Positions 36,734-48,197 are shown, numbered from the stretch's first letter. The stretch is DNA of 64,000 nucleotides from Rhexocercosporidium sp. MPI-PUGE-AT-0058 (GCA_020746875.1 JAGTJL010000004.1:2914001-2978000), one strand, 5' to 3'. Made by a program: numbers and translations. The notes: generated by a model from the sequence alone, not told the origin.

Positions 36734-38437
36734 ATGTCCTCCCCCGACACTATGCATGTTGACTCCGAGAGCTCTCAAAGTAGAGTAGGTTCATCAAACG
36801 GCGCAAGCCCTGTCGAGGCTCTCCTAGCTGCCCTTGGAACCGCGCAACAGGAGTACTCTCTGTCTAACCCGGAAAGTCTCAAGGCGCACAATGAGGCGTG
36901 TTCAGACTTCCCGGGAGGGAATACCAGAACGGTTCTACATGCGAGCCCTTTCCCAATCACTTTTAGTTCGTCATGCTCCCTGTGAGATGGTCTGCAGTAC
37001 TCGTTGTTGACTTCGCCTAGGGAGTGGGAAGGGGGCAGAGCTGACCAGTATCGACGGCAAGTTGTACGTTGATTTCTTGGGCGAGTACACGGCTGGTATC
37101 TACGGACATTCGAACGAGAAGATTGCATCTGCTGTTGCCGAGGCAATGAGTAAGGGTTGGAACTACGGAGGGCCAAACATGTACGAGAGGGAGCTTGCAA
37201 GGAAGGTAAGCTGACAACTTTGAGGTTTCTCTTGCATTCATGATCACATGACTTGTCACCTTGAAATGGGGGTGAAGAGATCTTGTTGGAATGCACCCTT
37301 GTATGGGAAGCCGTAGGCTGTTCGTCTTTCTTCGTCCGAGCTCTATCTCTTTACAGTCAGATCTCTTGCTAAAGTCAATAGGTAACTCAAAGGTTCTCTT
37401 CATCCGGGATCGAGCTCGTTCGCTTCACAAACTCTGGCACGGAGTCGAATACAATGGCATTGGCAGCCGCCACTGCATTTACGAAACGCAAGAAGATCTT
37501 AGTCTTTAAGAACGGCTACCACGGCGGAACTCTTTCCTTTCCAGACTCTCTCCATCCGATCAACACAAATCTTCCGCACGACTTCGTTCTCGCTCCTTTC
37601 AACGACATCGAAGGCACGAAGAATGCCTTGTCTTTCCTCCCCCAGAACTCACTTGCTGCGATTATCGTTGAAGGTATGCAAGGGAGTGGGGGATGTATTG
37701 TGGGAGACCCCAAGTTTTTGAAGTTCCTCAACACCACAGCACACCAACTCGGAGCTCTATTCATCATGGACGAAGTGATGACTTCTCGACTGGCATACAA
37801 CGGTCTCTCGGCTTCCCTTGGACTAAAACCTGATCTCGTCACCTTAGGGAAATGGGTCGGAGGTGGGATGACCTTCGGTGCTTTTGGAGGCAGGAAAGAC
37901 ATCATGAGTATGTTTGATCCTCGGAATGGGACCCTAGGTCATTCCGGCACATTCAACAATAATGTCATCACGATGGCGGCTGGATGTTGCGGAATGGAAA
38001 TCTATAACGAACACGAACTAAAGAGATTGAACACGCTCGGTGATGATCTTCGCCAACGTATCGAAAATCTTCTCGTCGAATATGGGATCAGGAGCTTCAA
38101 GCCGAGATCAAATGCGGCAAGTTCAGCAACACAAGCAAACGAGCTCGAATGCCCCTTCAATGGGATAGTCCCGAATGGCAAACGAGTACCTTCATCTCCG
38201 CTCCAGAAGAACTCGATGGGTGTCATGGGCCTAGGAAGTATGCTTAATATCCACTTCTATGGCCCGAGTGAGAAGACCCTCAAGGCCTTGTTCTGGCATC
38301 ACATGCTCGACTGTGGCATCTATATGGCGCCGAGAGGATTCGTGGTTCTCAATTTGGAATTGACAGATGAGCATGTCGGTCGTTTTGAGGAAGTGACACG
38401 AAAATTCATCATCAGATACGAAGATGCATTGAGATGA
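36734..38437 (+). CDS. Class-III PLP aminotransferase (glutamate-1-semialdehyde-aminomutase-like)
   Basis: A PLP enzyme moving an amino group to or from an aldehyde or keto substrate. Exons 36734-36965, 37021-37205 and 37382-38437 give 490 residues. Intron 1 is assigned to a weak GTTCGT donor because it restores the expected PFPITF-RSGKG-AELTSIDG join. Family marks: DFLGEYTAGIYGHSN, FTNSGTESNTMALAAA, FIMDEVMTSRL, and the PLP-binding lysine in LVTLGKWVGGGMTFGAFGG; the late segment is GHSGTFNNNVITMAAG. Fungal relatives are often found in catabolic or secondary-metabolite loci. Here it borders a P450, a phenol-type hydroxylase and a ring-cleavage dioxygenase, so it may act on an amino-substituted substrate or product of that route (inference). 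Confidence 0.88.
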
Positions 38438-38508
38438 GATACAAGCATCTACTCGCTACGCTCAACTACATCTTTAGCTGTTTCATTTTCTTCATACAGG
38501 TATCACTC

Positions 38509-40293
38509 TCATTCATACTTCTCAAAAACCTCTTTCTCCGCCTTTCCAAACTCTCTCAAAATTGACTCCTTCCTCGTTCCCCCTCTAACCTGGACATCGC
38601 ATCCAAATAGGTGAGCGCAAGTCAAGAAGCCCTCACTGTAAGCCGTTACTGGGTCAACATCCACATCCTCGTTCTTTACCCTCACTCCATTCTCATCCTT
38701 GCCAGGGAGGATTTCAAATGCCCACAGCAGCTTTGCAATCCCCAAGAACAAATTCTGCTCTGCGAGATGGATGCCAGGACATAATCGTCGTCCTGAACCG
38801 TACCCATAGTGGTCTCGAGCGTCGTAGTCAGCCGATGCTGCAAGCTCTGGAGCGAGTTTCGTCACGCCAAGGTAATGGTCTGGGTCGAAGACTTCGGGGT
38901 TGGGGAATCTTTTTGGGTCATGATGAAGACCCCAAGCATTGATGAGAATGGTAGTTCCTTTAGGTATAAGTTTCCCATCAACCCAGTCATCTGTTCTTGT
39001 CAATACAATTCTTCATTTCAGAAAGAAGATCATACCTTCAGACACGCAATGTGGAAATGCCAGCGGTACAACCGGTCTCCATCTCATCGCTTCCTTTACT
39101 GTCGCCGCTATATATGGCAACTTCTCATAGTCATCCCAGACTGGGCTCCTGTCTTCACTAACCACGTTGTCAATTTCCTTGTGTGCTTTCCTCATCACTT
39201 CAGGCCATCTGGTCATCGCATGCATGAAAGCAAGGATGATTGACGAGCTTGTATCACTTCCACCTTCCATCATCGTCCCACCTAGGAAATACAATTGGTG
39301 TCGAGTGAACCCCAACTTCTCATTCTGTTCCAACACTTTATCCATGAAAGACCCTCTGAACACATTCTTGGATCGGCGAGTGTCCACAATGTCCGTGTAT
39401 TGTTTGTACAGCTCGTTCATCTCCTTACTCACATCCTTGGCTCGTGATTTCCAGTTCCCGAGGAAACTTTCAGGGATGTAGTGAAGAGCTGGGATGATGT
39501 CGACTGGGGGAGTGTTGCCCGTCTCCATTACCTTGGACCAGTTTTCCATCAACGCATACAATTTCGTCATATGTGGTGTATCTGTTCGTGGAGTACGAAT
39601 GCCGAAGACTTTCGCAGATCAGTATATTAATTTCTCATAAACTGAAAAATTAGGTACTCACGCAAACTCATAGCAACCGAATTACTGAACCTCTTCGGAT
39701 GATCCATGTGTTTCCCCGGCGTAGCCAAGAAGTCTCTACACATCTGCACAGCCTCCGCATCAACCAATTTCGTATGCTCATTCACTACCATACTCTCCAT
39801 GAAGTGTTGGTGGATGACCCGTCTGTACGCTCGCCAAACATTGCCGTAATCCATCACGAGAACATGGTCACCGCCAGTGATGAGATTGTTGCCAACGTAA
39901 GAAGGCGGTCTGTTGCTGTAGATATTGGATTTCTTGTCGATTAGGTTCTTGATCAGACGCCGATCAGTCAGAACGACCATTGTTCCGGGTCCGAGTTTGA
40001 GGGAATATATTCCGCCGTATTTATGTGCCCATTCAGTGAATCTGAAAGGTCAAAAAAGAACTTCGGTACTGGAAGATATGAAACTTACTTTAGATGCGCA
40101 TTTTTCAAGGGCATCTGATGAAGATTCCCCAGCAGCGGAATAGTTGGTGGGCCTGGTCTTTGTGAGCTTCTGCTTGTCTGTTAGGATCTTCAACCTTACC
40201 TGGTGGAAAGTCACGGCCTCTCCATCCTACTGTCAAGATCAAGTATATGAGACCAACGAGGGCACCAAGGCCAAGAAGAACGAGGACTGCCAT
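38509..40293 (-). CDS. Cytochrome P450 monooxygenase
   Basis: ER-anchored haem monooxygenase. Five exons (40293-40200, 40152-40089, 40041-39662, 39608-39036, 38990-38509) give 530 residues. The order is an N-terminal anchor (MAVLVLLGLGALVGLIYLIL), the Pro-rich hinge DFPPGPPTIP, the I-helix oxygen-binding segment MMEGGSDTSSS, the K-helix ExxR in KEAMRWRP, and the haem loop HYGYGSGRRLCPGIHLAE with its Cys ligand. All catalytic features are intact. It resembles fungal P450s that hydroxylate small aromatic or polyketide substrates, but the substrate is not readable. It is convergent with the aminotransferase (72 bp apart) and lies next to the FAD hydroxylase, so it is probably part of the same pathway. 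Confidence 0.92.
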
Positions 40294-40579
40294 TGTTACT
40301 TTACAAAAGTTGCACAAGTCTATGCTGCTTCGACGAGGATCATTGGAGGCCAGGAAGCTTTTATCCTCATCTTCTTGTACTACACCCAGGACTCCGTACC
40401 CCGGATGTCCAGCACTAGCTCCAATCACAAAAAAGCGGTCGAATGCTGATTGGAAGGAGGAATGGACCTGCGGGATGGACATGGCGGGGGTGCGGGTAGT
40501 TCGAAGCTACACAAGGCACACTAGGGAATCCCGAACTCAATTCATACGCAAATTCCTCAATTGGATTACTAGCTACACC
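40294..40579. promoter_or_regulatory. Promoter side of the P450 gene
   Basis: 286 bp between the P450 ATG and the end of the FAD monooxygenase gene. No copy of the shared 15-bp motif was found by eye. Confidence 0.35.
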
Positions 40580-42587
40580 CTAAATACTCAAGACTGATTT
40601 CAGAATATCGCGGAGCTTCACTTCAGGATTCGTTATGATCCCTTGGGACCGCCAAGCAATAAATCTGTCCGGCCGAACAAGAACACATCCATCTTCGGCT
40701 ATCTCCCTCCTCCTAGCCCAGTCAAAGTACACATCCTCATAATCCTGTCCCCAGCCGATAGAGTGTGCATTGATCTCTATGCCTAACTCCTTTGCTACCT
40801 TGCCGGCACTTTCTTTCCATGCTGCTCCACCAATTCCAGTCAAGAGACAGAATTGCCCATGGCCAGCGAGATCAATCGTGGAGAATTTCTTGCCGGGCAA
40901 TTTGGTATTTAACCAGGCGTGCGGTAATCTGCTTCCAGGATAGGTGGTGATTTGGTGTTCAAGGACAGGATCCTCCGGGAGAGGTGGTCGTGGTCCTTCG
41001 TCTGCCAGATAGATTGCCGACGAAGTGTAGCGTTGGTTCATCTCGACGCCCACACCATGAAACTCATGTGCAGTATTGTTGACGGCTTTTCGGAGTCGTT
41101 CTCGTCGAGCTACACCTTCTGGCGTGGCTTCAGAGAGTTCTGCGAAGTGCTTCTGCCGAGCTTTCAATGAGGGGTCAAGCATTCCGAGTGCCTCCCAGAC
41201 ATGTACATGATCCCTGAGGCCATCGTTGGCGCGAGTGACAACAGTTGTTCCGACAGGCTGACGCTCGAGACTGAAAGAGCCAAGAAGTGCAGAGCCAGAT
41301 TTTCCCTTCATGACATATGCTATTTTCCAAGCTAGGTTGTATGCATCTTGGATGCAGGTATTTGATCCTAGGCCGTTGATAGGAGGGTGGCGATGAACGG
41401 CATCACCGAGGCAGAAACTACAGAATTAGCCAAATGTCAAAGACTAGCTGAAGAGCATAGCTTACATGTTGCCCTCTGAATAGTATTCGGCCACGGTTTC
41501 GTTGATGAACCACTTTGAAATTCCCAGTATCTCAACCGGGATCGAGTCATCTCCTACGATCGTCTTGACACACTTGAGATATTCCTCGTGGGAAGGATTG
41601 AAGTCGACACCAGCCTCTGGATGGGGCAAGAAGATGAACATCCACCTAACAAATCAGCGTTGTTCGATACATACAAGTCACAACTTACTCTTTCCAGGGC
41701 TTGACCATGCGAGCAATGCAGCTCCAATTGAACGAGGAATTCTCTTCATCCGGTCTCATTACCCAATGCAAGTTCCCAACTCGATGCTCGACAATATGTG
41801 AGAGGTCAACTTTCACCAACACGTTGATCGCCAAACCCTGACCGGGCTTCTTGATGAGTGGAATCTTCAACTGTCTCAGAACTTGGCTCCTGGCTCCATC
41901 ACACCCGAACAGGTATTTTGACCGTATTTGGTAGATTGCTTTCGTGAGATTGTCTTGCAGGTTGCTTAGTATCATACCATTTGGCTCATGCTCGAAGGAG
42001 AGAAAGCTGGTATCGAAGCGGCACGAGAAACCATTGTGGGTTGCATGTCCAACAAGGATAGGTTCGAGCAGAGTTTGAGGAACATCGTAATGATTGCAAG
42101 GGCTGGCAGCATCATAAGCTCCCTGTTAAAATTAGAAGATATCTTTGATACATTGCTCCAAAACTCACTGCTCGTGCGGGGTCATTTCCCCAAGAATATA
42201 TCCTTGCAAACTCCTCACCAGCCATACTTCGACACCATCTTGTATGTTGCATGGAGTTGCGTGTTACTGCAACCTTCAAAAGTTCTTCTTGCAGCCCAAT
42301 ATCTCGCAGGCATTCGAGAGCTGCCATATTGGTGATATGTGCTCTTGGTGTGTCCGCTGTGCTGGGCGTAGCCGCCACCATGATCCCCTTCAGCCCTGCG
42401 AGATTTCAGGATCATTCTCGAAAATCTGTTGTGTTTACTTACCATGCTGGGCCAAGAAACATGCCAGTCCTGCTCCAGCTGGACCAGCTCCTATGATTAG
42501 AAGATCGGTCTCAACGATTGCAGTTGTATTTTTTCCCGTCGGCATTGATGCACCATTAATGTATCCATTGCTCACTGTTTCGGCCAT
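40580..42587 (-). CDS. FAD-dependent aromatic hydroxylase (phenol 2-monooxygenase / dichlorophenol-hydroxylase type)
   Basis: A class-A flavoprotein that adds one oxygen to a phenolic ring using NAD(P)H. Five exons (42587-42443, 42395-42169, 42122-41689, 41645-41466, 41417-40580) join to 607 residues. The dinucleotide-binding GxGxxG is in LLIIGAGPAGAGLACFLA (residues 33-38), the DG fingerprint in LFGCDGARSQVL, and the FAD-ribityl GD motif in FCLGDAVHRHPP. A C-terminal thioredoxin-like dimerisation part follows (GKKFSTIDLAGHGQFCLLTG), as in TfdB/PHHY-type enzymes. It is transcribed divergently from the extradiol dioxygenase (582 bp between starts), the arrangement expected if its catechol-type product feeds that enzyme. 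Confidence 0.92.
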
Positions 42588-42835
42588 AATTGCTATAAAG
42601 TATCCGTCTCACGATAACATTCTCGGAGACCCCGACAACAGAAATATATCGACATATAAATCTTTTTCTCCCCCTCTCCGTGTCGGGGTCACATCAGCCT
42701 TGGCCATGCTAGTCTTCCCTCGCTAAGGTAGTTACGAGTTGTCAATGGTCGTCAGGAGCTCCGGGCAAACTTCATTTATTCGCCCCTCCCCCGCATTTCA
42801 ATGCAGCCACTTCATCAATCTGCCCGTCGCGGGTG

Positions 42836-42857
42836 CGGATCATCTTCATATGATCCG
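42836..42857. promoter_or_regulatory. Perfect inverted repeat, candidate operator
   Basis: Arms CGGATCAT and ATGATCCG with a 6-bp spacer, in the divergent hydroxylase/dioxygenase promoter. CGG ends pointing inward are typical of dimeric Zn2Cys6 sites, although the spacing is unusual. Confidence 0.4.
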
Positions 42858-42903
42858 TTCAGCTCGATCACATCCGGACACTAGAAACCACAGCCCCTGG
42901 TTT

Positions 42904-42918
42904 GTCCGCAATATCCGC
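42904..42918 (-). promoter_or_regulatory. Shared promoter motif, copy 1
   Basis: GTCCGCAATATCCGC; its exact reverse complement occurs at 47109-47123 before the FAH gene. It contains two CGG half-sites as a direct repeat (CGG-N6-CGG). Confidence 0.55.
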
Positions 42919-43169
42919 TCTTACACCCCACATGGGAGTCCCACATGCACCTCCAAGCTCGAGGGCTGAAGTCTTACAAGAGCGCGATGCTTTAGGCAAA
43001 CGGTCGGAAAGGTGGAGGCTGATGGCGGCATTGAGAAGTTGGGTATATATCGCCGGTAGATGCATCCTTCTCCTTCAAACGGCAAAGGACTAATCAACCG
43101 TTACTGGCATCCCCATATCAGTTACACGAACACCATCATCCGCAAGCAAATATCTCGATATCTGCCACC

Positions 43170-44173
43170 ATGTCTCCGTCGGCTTCGAAACAGAAGATCA
43201 ACCTCGTCCGAATCGCCCATGTTTATTACACACACAAGAACCTAGATGCTGCCAATCAATTCCTCCTCGACTTTGGCTTCAGTCCCTGCCAAACCTCCGA
43301 CGACCGAATATACTATCGTGGGTATGGAACAGAACCCTTTGCAGTCTGTGCGTCAAAAGGAACGGAGGACAAGTTTGGAGGAGCAGCCTTTGTAGTCGAA
43401 TCAATGGAAGACCTAGAACTAGCAACGTCTCTCCCAGGTGCCACCCCGATACACGACTCAGATGCTCCAGGAGGTGGGAAGAGGGTCACATTCTACGAGC
43501 CAATCGACAACTGCCCATGGCATCTTGTCTACGGTCAAACACCCGTCGAGATTGCAGAGACTTTCCCAGAGTTGGCATACAATTTCCCTACGCACAAGAA
43601 CCGACCGGTGAATAAGACACAGCGATTCAAGAAGGGACCTGCACCAATTCACAAGATTGGACATTTTGGGCTTTGCGTAACGGACTATAAGAAGGCTTTC
43701 GAGTTCTACACCACCAACTTCAACTTCAAACCTACGGAGTTGGTCTACGCCCCAGATACGAAGGAGGACATCACCACATTCTTGCATCTGGATCGTGGTT
43801 CGGAATGGGTAGATCACCACTGTTTCTTTTTCTTCGAGGGTCCCAAATTCCACGTCCACCACTCTAGCTTCGAGATTTTCGACTTTGATATCCAGATGTT
43901 GGGGCATAATTGGTTGGTGGAGAAGAAGTATGAGAACTGCTGGGGAGTTGGCAGACATGTCATGGGTAGTCAAATTTTTGATTATTGGTTCGATCCCAGT
44001 CGCTTCATCATGGAGCACTATGTCGATGGGGACTTGGTGAATGATGAGACTCCTATCAACAGAACTCAGGCTGCTCCTGATAATTTACATGTTTGGGGTA
44101 AGTCAATCGTCTATGACTGTAGAGCCATGCTGACAATTCAGGCCCTGAGGTCCCAGCAACCTTCTTGCAATGA
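43170..44173 (+). CDS. Extradiol ring-cleavage dioxygenase (type I, catechol 2,3-dioxygenase-like)
   Basis: A VOC-superfamily Fe(II) dioxygenase cleaving a catechol next to its hydroxyls. Exon 1 (43170-44097) and a 32-bp exon 2 (44142-44173) give 319 residues. There are two beta-alpha-beta modules, an N-terminal one (VRIAHVYYTHKNLDAANQFL) and the catalytic one. Likely metal ligands are His165 (HKIGHFGLCVTD), His230 or 231 (KFHVHHSSFEIFD) and Glu282 (SRFIMEHYVDGD), the 2-His-1-Glu triad of this family. The small last exon supplies the family ending GPEVPATFLQ, which confirms the splice. It is more like metapyrocatechase/dihydroxybiphenyl dioxygenases than 4-hydroxyphenylpyruvate dioxygenase, which has a different C-terminus. 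A fungal gene of this type beside a phenol hydroxylase is notable. Confidence 0.88.
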
Positions 44174-44606
44174 TTATGAGGCTCCGAGGATCAACAGAAG
44201 TAGAGTTGCATTGTCTTTCTATGCCGTTATTTTGGAGTAGGAGTTGGTATTTTGTATTTAGTTTGTGTTGCTCATGCTTTTCCATGGCTTTGGTTTGGGA
44301 TTGAAGAGCGGAACAATGTTCGATTACGAATATCAAAGCAACGAAATTTTTGTCTGTGATCCAGGCACTTTTTTTGAGAGAATTGAATCACAGAATGATT
44401 ACGAACTTGTTTAGAAGCTCCACTCACATCTTGATCTGCGGCGAAGACAGGTGGTGGGGTCAGCACATCGCGGGGTAATTTTCATTAGTTACCAGGGTTT
44501 ACTCTTTTTGTACCGGGGCAAAAATTACCCCTCATCTTAGCTCTTATACGGAGGAGTTCCCCAGTAATTCGACCGCAACCTCCTATGCAATAGTCTGTGC
44601 GAAAAT
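44174..44606. promoter_or_regulatory. Region before the cluster regulator
   Basis: 433 bp with no gene. No copy of the shared 15-bp motif was found by eye. Confidence 0.35.
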
Positions 44607-46867
44607 ATGGATGCTGTGAACGTTTCTCCCGCCCCGTCAAGGCCCACACTTGCATGCGAGAGATGCAAAAGGTTGACTCCAAAAGTGTTTGTTTGTTATA
44701 TGAAGCTAATGACTCGACAGGAGAAAGATCAAATGGCAAGGCAGACAACTCTATAGCCAAGGAACTTTCGCTAAACTCTTCAAGTGATCGATCGCTACCC
44801 AAGTGTCAGACATGCCTCAAGACATCCCGAGACTGCTCGTACCCGCTCATATCTAATAAGCCTGGGCCAAAACCAGGTCAGATTCTAGACAGACCAGATA
44901 CATCAATTTGCTAATCGTAACAGGTGCCCATCAACACAAAAAAGCAAGGCATGACTCTGCCTCCAATGAGAATGTATATCAACGGGATGGCCGTCACGCT
45001 CCTGTTCGTGTTGTCTCCGAAGAACCTACTACAGCGACATCGCCTCCATATGTAGAGCAAAGAACGGAAAGGTCTCCTTCCAGAGGTGTTCCTTTGTCTC
45101 AGCTGTTGCAACTCTCCCATGAACCATTTCCCCAGCACACAACTGGAATACCTCCACAAGGATCTCGAAGTCGAAATCATGACTTGGTCATTCAGAGCAT
45201 CTGCAATGCCTTTGAGATCTCGCCCGAAATGTACCAACAGCTGTGAGAACCTTTCTTTAGACATTGGAAAGGTAATAGCTGATTGCTGCAGGATGAATGC
45301 GTACTTCGAGAACATGACTTCCTTCTCCCTCTTTCACCGACCCTCTTTCGATGACAAGCTTTCCAAGATATCCTCTCCTGTCCAGTTACAAGCTCTTGTA
45401 GCCTCGATGTTTAGTTTCTCAGCTCGCTTCGCCGCTAATACACACCCTCCAAACCCCAGGAATATTTCTCCACGCAAATTCTACGATCTCGCGGAAAGAC
45501 TCACGAATAATGCCGTTAAAGACTGCGATGACGAGGTATTTCCCTTGTGTCTCCTGCAATCCCTGATTCTTGTAAACTTCCAGCAACTTATTGAAGGAGT
45601 GCGAGGTCGGGCATGGAGATCTATTGGGACTTCTGTACGCATCGCCTATGAACTTCAACTGCACTTGGTAGATAAGCCTACACCGACCCACCGAAACAGC
45701 CCAGACACCTCGTTCGATGAAGAAAAAAGACGAGCTTGGTGGGCTATCTGGGAGTTCGATGTCTTTGCCAGCACGATCCGCCGTCTTCCAACTGCAATCG
45801 ATTGGAAAGAGAACGAAACCTGGCTTCCTATCGATGACGAACTGTGGTTCGCGAACCGCTGTGTGCGAAGCTGCAAACTTGATCCTGATCCTGCCGTGGC
45901 ATGGAAATTGCTCCAGAATAGCGGCAATAAAAGCCCAAAAGCTTGGTTTATTGTTGTCAATTCTCTGATGCGATGTGCTCATCTTCTCTCCTACCCACAA
46001 GCGTACTCTGCAGCTTCGTCAGTCGAGGCTGGCGAAGTACCACAGGGTCTTGATATCCTCGCGAACTCTCTCTACTGTTTATCAGCTGCTCTTCCGACTG
46101 AGATTGTCTACCGAGGCGAGTTCCTTAAGTTCTCACCGGGATCTCTCCACACAGACGCCGCAAAGCACGGCATTCATGTCATGATCCAGTTATCTCGCTT
46201 TATGATCAATCACTTTCAAGTCTTCGATAGCACAGCCAGGAAGCTTGGAGAAAAAATTTCTCCGTCCAATTCAGCGGCTCTGACATCCCTCGACCAGGTT
46301 GCTTGGAACCACTACTTGAACGCAGCTTCCGAGATTGTCAGTTTGATCAGGAATTGTCCACCAAGCCACGTGCAACATGCGAATCCTTTCCTTGCAAGTA
46401 CGATCTGGCTAGCCGCTGCTGCTCAAGTAGCCTCGAAGAGCTTCGGTTCTGCACTCGTGGACAGCCGTGTTGCCGAGTCAAATCTAGACGTCCTACAAAC
46501 CAATCTCAATGCCTCAGTATCTTTCTGGGGCGTTTCAGATACCCTCAAGATCAAATTAGAAACTTTAGAGCGCAAGTTGAAAACCTTTGCAGAGACGAGC
46601 AGATCGCATTCTGTTTCTACTTATCAACCGCTACCTCCCAGTCGAGTCTCCCATGGGGCTGAGGAGATCTCGGCCCACCCCTCTCATCCCCAAGCGCCGA
46701 ATCTGCGGCCACCAAATTTGTGGACAGACGCAAACGAAGGATATGCACAAAACATCTGGGCGGACTCTCGATTGGATCTTGTCAATTCCTCCCTGGCCCC
46801 TGATATAGATCTAAACCTATGGGGGTGGGGAATGGACGAGCTGATGAATTATAGTGGGATTGAATAA
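44607..46867 (+). CDS. Zn2Cys6-type transcription factor of the aromatic cluster, zinc cluster damaged
   Basis: Likely regulator of the surrounding catabolic genes. Exon 1 (44607-44671) ends in CERCK. Two acceptors are possible. Using GACAG/GAGAAAG gives CERCKRRKIK followed by Trp and a frameshift. Using the next AG (exon from about 44689) keeps the frame but drops the RKIKC segment. Then come KCQTCLKTSRDCSYP, the second half of the cluster, and exons 44924-45242 and 45292-46867 with a normal fungal TF body (MNAYFENMTSFSLFHRPSF, then RRAWWAIWEFDVFASTIRRL). Length is about 700 residues. With either splice the third cysteine is absent, so DNA binding may be impaired. The body of the gene shows no other break. 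Confidence 0.75.
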
Positions 46868-47249
46868 TTCGTCCGCTGAGCTGACGGCTACCAATTCGGC
46901 TTCAGATTATGCTCGTGGACTTGGTGATGTGACATCAGAATAGCAATACGTACACTCGCCACGACTTTTCATTCGTCCAATGAAGATAAGCGGACAAATT
47001 CTGCTCTTGGTCAACATGGGCGGGCGAATACAATGTGGGGTATCCTCTATTGTCCCGCCCCCTCCTATCCTCGGGTCATACTTACCAATATGTCCACATC
47101 AACTAGCTGCGGATATTGCGGACATTCTGGACGAGCTAGTTCTTACTCATAGACCCTGCAGATATCAACATCGATTGATCTTCTTGTTTTGAAGAGCCTG
47201 TACATACATCTTTACTTCACTTCATCAAGTATCTCGAAGCCAGACATAA
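46868..47249. promoter_or_regulatory. Promoter of the FAH-family gene
   Basis: 382 bp with repeated GTCCGC/GCGGAC half-motifs (46874-46879, 46990-46995, 47118-47123) and the complete shared 15-mer at 47109-47123. No gene is present. Confidence 0.5.
47109..47123 (+). promoter_or_regulatory. Shared promoter motif, copy 2
   Basis: GCGGATATTGCGGAC, the exact reverse complement of 42904-42918, 127 bp before the FAH-family start codon. Confidence 0.55.
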
Positions 47250-48197
47250 ATGATCATGAGTGTCAAAAGGTTCATTCGCTTTGTAGATGAGAGCCAGGGT
47301 ACTCGCTATGGAGAGCCCTCAGCATCGGACGTCAAGGGAAGTTTAGAAGGTAAATTGGTCGATGTCCTATCTGGAGATCCATATGGTGGTTTCACAAAGA
47401 CAGGAAAACAAGCAACCGTCAAACAAGTGAGTCACTTCTTTCCTATGCGCTAACCGTGCGAAAAACATTACTAACAGGTACAGCTTCTGTCTCCTCTACA
47501 ATCAACACCAATATTTGAGTGTATTGGTCTCAATTATGCTCATCACGCGAAAGAAGCAAACGTAAGTCTGAGCACGTTTCAATGAGACCTGTCTAACCAT
47601 GCCCAGCTCACACCCCCGTCCTACCCAGTCGTCTTCACCAAACCTGCGGATGCTCTGGCAGGACCATACGAAGACATCCCTATTCATCCAGAAGCGCAGT
47701 CTCAACTCGACTACGAAGGCGAACTCACGGTCATCATTTCTCGTGACGGCAAAAATATCCCCGAGTCCGAAGCTCTCTCCTACGTTCTAGGATACACGGC
47801 TGGAAACGACGTCTCAGCTCGAAATTTCCAGATCCCAGCTTCCATCAGTGGGAATCAGTTCGGCTACGCCAAGTCATTTGACAAGTTCGCACCCATTGGC
47901 CCCTGTGTACTTCTTGCTGATGGGGTGGATCCTCAGAAGTTGACGTATACGGCCAAGGTCAATGGACAGATTAGACAGAAAACTGGCACGGATGACATGA
48001 TCTGGACCATCAAGCAAATCATTGCTCATTTAAGTCGTGGGACGACGTTGAGGAAGGGAACGGCAATCATGACGGGTACACCGAGTGGAGTCGGTTTGTT
48101 CATGGAGCCGAAGGGGTTCTTGAAGGATGGTGACGTTGTTGAGGTTGATATTGAGGGGATTGGAGCTTTGAGGAATAAGGTTGTTTTTGAGAAGTGA
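47250..48197 (+). CDS. Fumarylacetoacetate-hydrolase-family protein (2-hydroxy-dienoate hydratase/isomerase-like)
   Basis: A metal-dependent enzyme acting on 2-oxo/2-hydroxy-dienoate acids made by ring cleavage. Three exons (47250-47426, 47478-47561, 47607-48197) give 283 residues, the size of the bacterial HpcE/FAHD1-like group and shorter than true fumarylacetoacetase. Metal ligands are visible in QLDYEGELTVII (E-x-E) and NDVSARNFQ (Asp). The lid/substrate loop TGTPSGVGLFMEP near the C-terminus is a family hallmark. A second in-frame ATG follows two codons later. With the extradiol dioxygenase upstream, a role after ring opening is the natural inference; hydrolase, hydratase or isomerase activity cannot be told apart by eye. 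Confidence 0.9.

Larger units (their letters stand above)
42588..43169. promoter_or_regulatory. Divergent promoter of hydroxylase and dioxygenase
   Basis: 582 bp containing several CGG/CCG half-sites of the kind bound by Zn2Cys6 factors: CGG-N5-CCG at 42624-42634, CCG-N3-CGG at 42678-42686, an inverted repeat at 42836-42857, and the 15-bp motif at 42904-42918 that recurs before the FAH gene. Confidence 0.55.

Noticed and set aside
43458..44018. Long minus-strand ORF opposite the dioxygenase
   Set aside because: An antisense shadow; the plus strand carries the conserved metal ligands.
43170..44173. 4-hydroxyphenylpyruvate dioxygenase
   Set aside because: Both are VOC proteins, but the C-terminal GPEVPATFLQ and ligand contexts match type-I extradiol dioxygenases, and the length (319) is short for HPPD.
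45419..46000. Minus-strand ORF opposite the cluster regulator
   Set aside because: No domain features; overlaps the conserved TF body on the plus strand.
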